NCBI GenBank assembly: GCA_014729595.1
Contig: WJJU01000064.1
Location: 1 to 10,862 of the forward strand
Source of the DNA: Chitinivibrionales bacterium
GTDB lineage: Bacteria > Fibrobacterota > Chitinivibrionia > Chitinivibrionales > WJMI01
DNA length: 10,862 bases
Direction of reading: 5' to 3'
Below are positions 6,528 through 10,862 of this stretch, one piece after another; the stretch's first letter is position 1; each line of letters opens with the position of its first letter. The notes below the pieces were generated by a model. It searched no databases. It was not told the origin of the DNA and worked only from the letters and a program-made list of their open reading frames with translations. The position numbers and the translations under genes were made by a program.

Positions 6528-7523
6528 TTATTCACCCCTCGGGTGATACCGAGCATGGCACCGCTTCAAGTCCATCGGTACCAACCGGGTATAGACCTGC
6601 GTGGTCTCAAGCTTCTTGTGCCCCAGCATCCGGGAGACATCCTGCACCGGTGCACCGTGGCGGATGAGGTCGGTGGCGAAGGCATGACGCAGGTTGTGGG
6701 GGGCAAAGCCACGGCCAAAACCGTATTTGCCGTGCAGCCGCCCGAACTCCTTATTTATCGAGCGGGCGTTCATCCGCCGGCCGCCGCCTATCCACGAGAC
6801 GAACAGCGCCTTTGTGGTGCCGCCCTTGAGGAACTTTGGCCGGATATGATACACGTAATAAAGCAGGTCTTTGAGAGCGTGCGGGCCTACCGGGACCACC
6901 CGTTCCCGACCGCCCTTGCCCTTTACCCGGATGCTAGAGCCTGTCCCGACATTGTCGGGATCCTGCTGCTCGATATCATCGACATTCAAGCCGTGCAGCT
7001 CACCCCGGCGAAAACCGCAGGAATAAGCAAGATCGATAATCGCATAATCCCGCTGTTCCCAGCAGTGGGAGGACTTTTTCAGCCGGGTATACGTCTGCTG
7101 GAGGCTCTGCCAGTCCGGAACCGAGCGCGGAAGCCGGTTTTCGCTCTCATAGACCACGTTCACACCTCGCGTCCGGCTCGGTGCCCTTCGGGCGGCCTTT
7201 GGCCGTGCTCTCCGGCCATCCATGGCCTTCGAGTCTGGGCAGGGATTGAGCAGCAAAAAGCCGTTTTTCCTCAGATATTCATAAAAGACATACACCGCAT
7301 GGCACTTTTTCCAGACCGTTTTTGACGCATATCCCCTTTCTTTCACCGCCAGATAGTAGCCCCGGATGGTCGCTTCGTCGGCGGCTAAAAAGGAAAATGC
7401 GAATACACCGCTGAGGTGCTCCGCAAAGTGCCGCAGGTTCCAGCCATATTCGGCAATGGTGTCGGGGTGCCTGCCCTGTATGCGCAGAGACTCCAGATAG
7501 TCGGTTACGAGGTATTCTTCCAC
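6528..7523 (-). CDS. Tyrosine recombinase (XerC/D-like integrase), full length
   Basis: The protein has 331 residues. The GTG start at 7523 has an AGGAGG seven bases upstream, embedded in the end of the preceding recombinase gene, so the two are translationally coupled. The N-terminal SAM-like core-binding domain spans residues 1-95 (YLESLRIQGRHPDTIAEYGW). The catalytic domain spans 135-330 with the full set: Arg172 (GFRRGEL), Lys203 (VKGKGGRERVVPV), His276-x-x-Arg279 (PHNLRH), His302 (LGHKKLETTQ) and nucleophile Tyr311 (VYTR). It should cut and rejoin DNA at short core sites. Two short palindromic elements interrupt it in frame: one in the interdomain linker (residues 99-116) and one at residues 188-194 (DPDNVGT), beside the lysine hairpin. 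Candidate substrates are the dif-like paired sites at 10048-10715. The length is normal for the family once the inserts are allowed for. Confidence 0.9.
   Translation of the reverse strand: MEEYLVTDYLESLRIQGRHPDTIAEYGWNLRHFAEHLSGVFAFSFLAADEATIRGYYLAVKERGYASKTVWKKCHAVYVFYEYLRKNGFLLLNPCPDSKAMDGRRARPKAARRAPSRTRGVNVVYESENRLPRSVPDWQSLQQTYTRLKKSSHCWEQRDYAIIDLAYSCGFRRGELHGLNVDDIEQQDPDNVGTGSSIRVKGKGGRERVVPVGPHALKDLLYYVYHIRPKFLKGGTTKALFVSWIGGGRRMNARSINKEFGRLHGKYGFGRGFAPHNLRHAFATDLIRHGAPVQDVSRMLGHKKLETTQVYTRLVPMDLKRCHARYHPRGE
6944..6960. repeat. TCCCGACA palindrome, copy 1 (inside recombinase gene)
   Basis: TCCCGACA, one base, TGTCGGGA. It encodes DPDNVGT, a small insertion before the catalytic-lysine hairpin of the recombinase. 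Related copies lie at 10190-10212 and 10300-10315. Confidence 0.6.
7177..7227. repeat. Three-hairpin palindromic insert, copy 1 (in recombinase linker)
   Basis: The plus strand shows CTCGGT, then GCCCTTCGGGC, GGCCTTTGGCC, a CTCTCC link and GGCCATCCATGGCC: three adjoining hairpins. It encodes residues 99-116 of the intact recombinase, an Arg/Ala-rich stretch between the two domains that the family lacks. Confidence 0.6.
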
Positions 7524-7525
7524 GT

Positions 7526-8005
7526 CTATTCCTCCTGTTCCCGTGGGTGGTGTTTTTTATGCGTTTCTTTCAGCTTTCCTATTGATACATGCGTGTACAC
7601 CTGTGTGCTCGACAGACTGGCATGCCCCAGCATCTCCTGCACGTAGCGGATATCGGCACCGCTGTTGAGCATGTGGGTAGCGCAGGTGTGGCGCATGGTA
7701 TGGACCTTCACATGACGCTGGATTCCGGCGGCACGGGTGACGTTTATCACTGCCTGACGGATGGTGTAATCACCCATACCGTAGCCCCGGCGGGTGACGA
7801 AGAGTTCCCCGCAGTCGGCGGCGGCCATGAACGGGCGGGATTCGTAGAGATAGCGACGGATTGCTTCAAGGCACTTCTTGCCGACCGGAACAACCCGGTC
7901 TTTGCCGCCCTTGCCCTCGATGATGACCATTCCATTATCGAAGTCGATATCGCCGGGCCTGATTTTCTTGACCTCCTCCCGCCGCATGGCAGTTGATATC
8001 CTCCC
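7526..8005 (-). pseudogene. Second tyrosine recombinase, catalytic domain only
   Basis: From the ATG at 7987 there are 153 residues; homology begins slightly earlier (ISTAMRREEV, possible GTG at 8005). All catalytic residues remain: Arg2, Lys26 (EGKGGKDRVVPVG), His96-x-x-Arg99 (VHTMRH), His122 (MLGHASLSSTQ) and Tyr131 (VYTH). The core-binding domain and the first helices of the catalytic domain, about 150 residues, are missing. Instead the upstream DNA encodes the primase in another frame. The join, just before the catalytic arginine, looks like a deletion scar between two genes. It ends three bases from the next recombinase, with which it is paralogous (both end in a His-Pro-Arg tail). Without its DNA-clamping domain it is unlikely to act alone, though it could assist the intact partner. 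Confidence 0.75.
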
Positions 8006-9071
8006 CGGCGGGCAGTTCTATAATCTGAGCGGTGAGGTTATTGCCGGCAAGATTCTGCTTGAGTGCCGCCGCCGCCCGGTTACCGGCATCATCACCGTTA
8101 AGGGCGATAAAAATTTTAGGGAAGGACTGCTCCAAAAGATAGGCCAGATGGTCGGGCAAAAAACCGTTTACTCCCAGAAGCGGAAGCACATTGGTAATAC
8201 CGGCGGCGAAAAGGGAAAGGCCATCGATGATAGACCAGGTGATGACAACCGGCTTTTGTGGATTGAGACCAGCGGTCGGGAGGTACAGGCCTTCACGCTT
8301 GCAGGGTAAAAGGTAGTGGGAACCGTTGCCGGATACCGCTTTGCGTCCGTAGATGGTGGTGATTCGACCATCCTTTACCAAGAGGAACACGATACACCCA
8401 TCAAAAAGGCTGCGACCATCCCGGATAAGGCCGACTGTTTCCAGTTTCGCCCGTTCGGTATCGGCCAGTTTATCGAAGCTGCTGCCGCTATGGAACCCCA
8501 CGGTATAGCTTTCGAGCAGCCGCAGCGGTTCAAGGCCACGCTTTTCAAGGTAGGTGCGGCCGGGTTCACTGTTGCGCAGGTCTTCCACCGATTGATTGAC
8601 AATGTGGAGAAAAAGGGCGTTGCGTTCTTCGGTGGATATCTCTACCGGTTTTTCTTCCTCTTTTTCCTTTTCGCTGCTGATTGCAGCATCAACCGCCGCT
8701 ATGCGGGGATTACCGTTGCGCTTCGCATCCAGCTCAGCGCCCTTCGGGCCTTGCTGCGCAAGTCGTCTCTCGCCCATCCCTGGGCTCCGGCTTAAGGCAA
8801 GCAGCCGGTCAACCGCCTTCGGGAAGCTGATATTTTCCAGCCGTTCTACAAACTGGATGACATTCCCGGCGGCGTCGCAGCCCAGACAGTGAAAAAGGTT
8901 CTGTTTACGGTCGATTGACAAAGAGGCCTGGCTGTCGTTGTGGAAGGGACATACAGCCATGTAGCTGTTGCCCTTTTTGCTGGTCTTGATTCCGTAGGAT
9001 TTGAGCAGCGAAAGGAAGAGAGTGTTGGCTTTTACACTCTGGATAATTGATTCGGGGATTCGGTTGGGCAT
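7935..9071 (-). CDS. CHC2 zinc-finger / TOPRIM primase-like protein, C-terminally cut and with altered active site
   Basis: The protein has 378 residues. The start at 9071 has AAAGGAG at good spacing and overlaps the upstream gene by 40 bases. The zinc finger is complete: Cys41, His44, Cys62 and Cys65 (CPFHND; HCLGC), as in DnaG-type primases, where it reads the template. Residues 150-262 form the RNA-polymerase-like basic part (YLEKRGLEPLRL, GCIVFLLVKDGRITTIYGRK). The TOPRIM segment is 274-360. Where the family has Thr-Glu-Gly before IIDGLSL, this protein has Thr-Trp-Ser (279-280), and the usual Asp-Gly-Asp reads Asn325-Gly-Asp327-Asp328. Loss of the catalytic Glu and the first metal-binding Asp should abolish nucleotide transfer. 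Family-like sequence ends at GEDIN (356-360); the last 18 residues are the second recombinase gene read in another frame. It carries an in-frame palindromic insert at 96-113. It probably served replication or priming of the mobile element. Confidence 0.75.
   Translation of the reverse strand: MPNRIPESIIQSVKANTLFLSLLKSYGIKTSKKGNSYMAVCPFHNDSQASLSIDRKQNLFHCLGCDAAGNVIQFVERLENISFPKAVDRLLALSRSPGMGERRLAQQGPKGAELDAKRNGNPRIAAVDAAISSEKEKEEEKPVEISTEERNALFLHIVNQSVEDLRNSEPGRTYLEKRGLEPLRLLESYTVGFHSGSSFDKLADTERAKLETVGLIRDGRSLFDGCIVFLLVKDGRITTIYGRKAVSGNGSHYLLPCKREGLYLPTAGLNPQKPVVITWSIIDGLSLFAAGITNVLPLLGVNGFLPDHLAYLLEQSFPKIFIALNGDDAGNRAAAALKQNLAGNNLTAQIIELPAGEDINCHAAGGGQENQARRYRLR
8733..8785. repeat. Three-hairpin palindromic insert, copy 2 (in primase)
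   Basis: The plus strand shows CTCAGC, then GCCCTTCGGGC, CTTGCTGCGCAAG, a CTCTC link and GCCCATCCCTGGGC. The first hairpin is identical to copy 1. The other two differ in sequence but keep perfect stems. It encodes residues 96-113 of the primase-like protein, just after the zinc finger, and is read in a different frame from copy 1. Confidence 0.6.
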
Positions 9072-9358
9072 GGCATGCTCCTTTCATCGGGTGGTTGCCC
9101 CGCGGCCTTTCCACTGAGAAGGTAGCGAAGCCTGTTGAGATTCTCCCGAAAAGAGAGCATGTCCACCCGCACCGGACCGGCACGGTACGCCTCCCGTAGC
9201 TCACGCACCCGTTCACCCACGAACACAAACGACACCCGCCGTCGCTCGTTCTTCTCGATACGGGCCAGCTCGCAGTTGACCGTATACAGGAAGGCGGCAA
9301 GGAACAAGTCATTCGTAATAATGGCTGGTGAGCCTGCGGAAAGGTATTTTTTAGACAT
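9032..9358 (-). CDS. DUF5659-like small protein of the mobile module
   Basis: The protein has 108 residues, ATG at 9358. Residues 10-82 follow the pattern I associate with DUF5659: a strand-helix start (IITNDLFLAAFLYTVNCEL), a basic strand (RRRVSFVFVGERVRELREAY), then a helix (MLSFRENLNRLRYLLSG). The family's role is unknown; it is small, soluble and often found in mobile elements. The polar tail (about 85-108) is encoded by DNA that also holds the primase start, since the genes overlap by 40 bases. The only SD-like run, GGGGG, can be locked in a small hairpin (9364-9379), suggesting low or controlled translation. It is the first gene of the minus-strand module and divergent from the Xre repressor. 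The family assignment is from memory of the motif pattern. Confidence 0.6.
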   Translation of the reverse strand: MSKKYLSAGSPAIITNDLFLAAFLYTVNCELARIEKNERRRVSFVFVGERVRELREAYRAGPVRVDMLSFRENLNRLRYLLSGKAAGQPPDERSMPCPTESPNQLSRV

Positions 9359-9363
9359 CTATG

Positions 9364-9379
9364 CGCCCCCTTTCGGGCG
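9364..9379 (-). promoter_or_regulatory. Hairpin masking the ribosome binding site of the DUF5659-like gene
   Basis: On the minus strand CGCCC, a GAAA-containing loop and GGGGGCG form a short stem that ends six bases before the ATG at 9358. The G-run is the only SD-like sequence, so the fold would hide it. Regulation is inferred. Confidence 0.35.
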
Positions 9380-9388
9380 TTTGGTACG

Positions 9389-9438
9389 GGCCGCTGACTC
9401 AAGTTTCTCAGGCGAGGGTCAGGCGGCCTTTTTATTTT
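9389..9438 (+). terminator. Plus-strand terminator in the divergent intergenic region
   Basis: GGCCGCTGAC pairs with GTCAGGCGGCC (one bulge), followed directly by TTTTTATTTT. No plus-strand gene ends here, so it would stop antisense transcription. On the minus strand the same hairpin lies in the leader of the DUF5659-like operon, between the possible promoter and the start codon, where it could act on leader RNA. Confidence 0.6.
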
Positions 9439-9455
9439 CGGAAAAATCCTGTCAA
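9429..9455 (-). promoter_or_regulatory. Possible promoter of the recombinase-primase operon
   Basis: A consensus -35 box TTGACA (9455-9450) is followed after 15 bases by TAAAAA (9434-9429) as a weak -10. The spacing is short. It lies about 70 bases upstream of the first gene of the operon. Confidence 0.35.
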
Positions 9456-9527
9456 GACCCATCTTTTTTGAAAATTAATGATACATATTTTCGCATTGTT
9501 TTGGCAAGGTGGACTTATTTTTTATGC

Positions 9528-9932
9528 ATGAAGAAAAAGAAACCAGGTCCTACCAAAGGAACCAAATTCAGCCAGGTGCAACGAACGCCGGTCGGTGAAC
9601 GGCTTTTCAATACCCGCAGAGCCCGCGGCCTCAGCCAGGAAGAACTCGGTAAACGGGTTAACATCTCAAAGCGCATGATTGCCCACTACGAGAGCGCGGA
9701 AGGTGACCCGACCATCGAGACGCTTAAAAAACTGGCCGAGGCATTGAGCGTGACGGTGAGCTATCTGACCGGTGAAAGCACACAGAAGACGATAAAAGAT
9801 GAACTGAGCCCCAAAGCCCGCCGACACCTTGAAAAATTCCAGAAGCTACCGCCCAAAGACCAGAAAACGGTCATGCGGATGGTCGACGGTCTCGCTGCCG
9901 AAAACGGCGTGAACGACGAAGACGAAGAATGA
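9528..9932 (+). CDS. Xre-family repressor of the mobile module
   Basis: The protein has 134 residues. The frame is open upstream to 9135, but that part is antisense to the DUF5659-like gene, so the ATG at 9528 (MKKKKPGPTKGTKFSQ) was chosen. Residues 21-81 are a helix-turn-helix of the Cro/CI type: PVGERLFNTRRARGLSQEEL, then GKRVNISKRMIAHYESAEGD and a third helix LKKLAEALSVTVSYLTG. A C-terminal helical part (LEKFQKLPPKDQKTVMRMVD) is the usual dimerisation segment of small Xre regulators, and the tail is acidic. The lysine-rich N-terminus is unusual. It faces away from the recombinase-primase operon across 169 bases, the classic place for a phage or element repressor, so it likely controls that operon. 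No AAGGAGG lies at good spacing (AAGGTGG is about 14 bases away), so its translation start may be weak. Confidence 0.85.
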   Translation: MKKKKPGPTKGTKFSQVQRTPVGERLFNTRRARGLSQEELGKRVNISKRMIAHYESAEGDPTIETLKKLAEALSVTVSYLTGESTQKTIKDELSPKARRHLEKFQKLPPKDQKTVMRMVDGLAAENGVNDEDEE

Positions 9933-10008
9933 TATGGTAGGGACTCCAAGGCATTATATCTGCGGTGATCGGGGATAAACCCCTGCGACTCCTCAAACAA
10001 ATATGGTA

Positions 10009-10042
10009 GCCGGGACGTAGTACGCTCCGTTGCCGTCCCGGC
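10009..10042. repeat. Nine-bp inverted repeat left of the first folded site
   Basis: GCCGGGACG (10009-10017) and CGTCCCGGC (10034-10042) pair perfectly around a 16-base loop. Between the repressor stop and here, ATATGGTAG occurs twice in direct orientation (9932-9940 and 10001-10009), 69 bases apart. Confidence 0.55.
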
Positions 10043-10047
10043 ATGTC

Positions 10048-10132
10048 GCTTTACATAATACAAGCTATGTGCCCATTGGCACGTCCGGTGCATGGGTCTC
10101 GCTGACGCCACATAGCTGGTATTATGCAAACC
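10048..10132. other. Folded pair of inverted dif-like sites (site A)
   Basis: Plus strand, left: arm GCTTTACATAA (10048-10058), spacer TACAAG, arm CTATGTGCCCA (10065-10075). Minus strand, right: arm GGTTTGCATAA (10132-10122), spacer TACCAG, arm CTATGTGGCGT (10115-10105). Each half has the 11-6-11 layout and the CATAA / TATGT core of Xer dif sites. The two halves are inverse copies (20 of 22 positions match between 10050-10071 and 10109-10130). The centre adds a further hairpin, CCCAT and GCAC with GTGC and ATGGG. The 85-base length and layout resemble an integron attC folded from one strand. Confidence 0.6.
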
Positions 10133-10189
10133 TGGGCAGGAACTGCATTGATATCACCCCGCCCGACCCATCACATTAAGGTAGGCTCC

Positions 10190-10212
10190 CCGACATTTTT
10201 GGGGGATGTCGG
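10190..10212. repeat. CCGACAT palindrome, copy 2
   Basis: CCGACAT and ATGTCGG flank a nine-base loop of T and G runs. The core is shared with 6944-6960 and 10300-10315. Confidence 0.55.
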
Positions 10213-10299
10213 TCCGCATCGGGATTGTAGCCCGTCCGCCCCTGCACAGGGGCTCCCACTGTGGAGCAGCATTCACCTTTCCCCGATAACCGGACTATA

Positions 10300-10315
10300 T
10301 CCCGACATGTCGGGA
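10300..10315. repeat. CCGACAT palindrome, copy 3
   Basis: TCCCGACATGTCGGGA is a perfect 16-base palindrome, matching both arms of the copy inside the recombinase gene. Confidence 0.6.
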
Positions 10316-10546
10316 CTCGCAGCATGTGTCATACCCCGGAGTGCAACGGAGCGGGTTGACTCATGCGAGAACGGATGTACCTTGCTTGAATCGAGGAAGG
10401 TGGTTTCCGGCTTCCGGTGTTTTTCTTTTAGCTGCTGTCGGTGGTTTTTGCTTTTCGAGGGTGGTGGGTGGGATTCGATGCGTGGAAGGATTGCAGAGGA
10501 GTGCGCGAAGCGAACGGCTGCGATACTGGAACGCTTGCCTGCCTGT

Positions 10547-10572
10547 CCCGCCGTAGCCGAAGGCGAAGGGGG
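10547..10572. repeat. Nested GC-rich palindrome
   Basis: CCCGCC and a G-rich right arm enclose GCC, GAA, GGC (10556-10564). Similar GCCGTAGCC / GGCGAAGG palindromes are, as far as I recall, frequent dispersed repeats in several uncultivated bacterial lineages. Confidence 0.4.
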
Positions 10573-10600
10573 AACCGAGTGCCCCGGCCGTGAAGCCGCC

Positions 10601-10715
10601 AGTTTACATAAACCCCCTTATGTTGACATGCGATACAATAGCATCAACTCCATATTCCGAGCATGTGCGCAGCCAGGGACGGCGCAGCGGACACATAAGG
10701 ACGTTTATGTAAAAG
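10601..10715. other. Folded pair of inverted dif-like sites (site B)
   Basis: Plus strand, left: arm AGTTTACATAA (10601-10611), spacer ACCCCC, arm TTATGTTGACA (10618-10628). Minus strand, right: arm CTTTTACATAA (10715-10705), spacer ACGTCC, arm TTATGTGTCCG (10698-10688). Outer TTTACATAAAC and GTTTATGTAAA pair perfectly, as do the inner TTATGT and ACATAA, leaving the spacers partly unpaired. The enclosed part forms two more hairpins: GTTG..ATGC with GCATCAAC (10622-10648) and TGCGC with GCGCA (10666-10686). The arm TTATGTTGACA matches 8 of 11 bases of the E. coli XerD half-site as I remember it. Confidence 0.6.
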
Positions 10716-10862
10716 TGAGGGAGCCGGATGCGACCGAACGGCTGGCGGTAGGACGGGGTGCGAGAGAGGGCAGTACATCACTACTAAAACGGAAATTCAC
10801 CATGAATAGAATCGACGAAAGTCTTTACTCTTTAGATGAAGAATGAGCGTACCCATCTCAAG
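10716..10862 (+). other. Right edge, no supported gene
   Basis: A short frame, ATGAATAGAATCGACG onwards from 10801, codes for 14 residues (MNRIDESLYSLDEE) and stops. No ribosome binding site precedes it. It could be the start of a downstream unit, but the window ends too soon to judge. Confidence 0.3.

Larger units (their letters stand above)
10133..10600. other. Palindrome-rich segment between the two folded sites
   Basis: It is 468 bases long and flanked by sites A and B, the size of a small gene cassette, but I find no convincing protein gene. A plus-strand frame stays open across it and through site B to 10846, but it reads as low-complexity chance sequence. The segment holds at least five hairpins: 10190-10212, 10238-10253 (GCCCCTG, CA, CAGGGGC), 10252-10267 (GCTCC with GGAGC), 10300-10315 and 10547-10572. 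It may specify a structured RNA or be a stack of inserted repeats. Confidence 0.45.

Noticed and set aside
6543..7325. A 260-codon plus-strand frame opposite the intact recombinase
   Set aside because: The minus strand has a complete set of recombinase catalytic residues; this is its mirror shadow. The same holds for plus-strand frames at 53-445, 1075-1617, 7589-7996 and 8316-8795.
9135..9527. N-terminal extension of the Xre repressor by 131 codons
   Set aside because: It is antisense to the DUF5659-like gene and crosses the divergent promoter region and a terminator. Family homology begins after 9528.
10048..10132. Canonical integron attC site
   Set aside because: The layout fits, but the RYYYAAC and GTTRRRY boxes are absent and no integron-integrase-specific extra helix was recognised in the recombinase. 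I therefore call it dif-like and attC-like only in architecture.
10124..10846. A 240-codon open frame on the plus strand
   Set aside because: It starts in one arm of site A, runs through all the palindromes and site B, has many Cys, Arg and Gly residues without a domain-like pattern, and no ribosome binding site. Absence of stops is expected in GC-rich repeat DNA.
1..10862. CRISPR array, tRNA or rRNA gene
   Set aside because: No regularly spaced direct repeats were seen, and no cloverleaf with a T-arm motif or conserved rRNA block was found on either strand by eye.

Overview
This looks like the chromosome of an uncultivated Gram-negative-type bacterium of moderate GC. No phylum can be assigned from the sequence alone. 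The window joins a surface-polysaccharide locus, transposon and RHS debris, a toxin-antitoxin pair, and a mobile recombinase-primase module that ends in unusual folded repeats. Short palindromes are scattered through both genes and spacers.

Region 1 (1-3639, all minus strand) is a polysaccharide or exopolysaccharide cluster: a family 4 glycosyltransferase (3639 to 2554), a GH26-like glycoside hydrolase (1821 to 904), a possible 31-residue small ORF, and the N-terminal membrane domain of an ABC exporter that starts at 691 and runs off the left edge. A 732-base gap between the glycosyltransferase and the hydrolase holds no recognisable gene. It does contain two hairpins with the same GCCA loop, the second followed by a T-tract like a plus-strand terminator.

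Region 2 (3640-5828) is debris: a deleted IS66-type element in which the end of tnpB is joined to the middle of tnpC, and an orphan RHS core/tip ORF whose 3' end runs into the IS66 fragment.

Region 3 (5831-6503) is a complete HigB/RelE-like toxin and Xre antitoxin pair. It has a well-formed promoter whose spacer contains a palindromic operator, and the start codon lies only six bases after the -10 box.

Region 4 (6528-9932) is a probable mobile module: a full tyrosine recombinase, a second recombinase reduced to its catalytic domain, a CHC2/TOPRIM primase-like protein, a DUF5659-like small protein, and a divergent Xre repressor. The primase and second recombinase appear fused by a deletion, and the TOPRIM domain lacks two key acidic residues. 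Two genes carry an in-frame insert of a three-hairpin palindromic element whose stems covary.

Region 5 (10009-10862) has no convincing protein gene but is packed with inverted repeats. The most interesting are two folded sites, 10048-10132 and 10601-10715. Each is built from two inverted Xer/dif-like 11-6-11 sites (CATAA, six bases, then TTATGT or CTATGT). The architecture and size recall integron attC sites, but the core sequence is dif-like. Together with the neighbouring tandem tyrosine recombinases, this is the best candidate in the window for an undescribed recombination system. That link is an inference.
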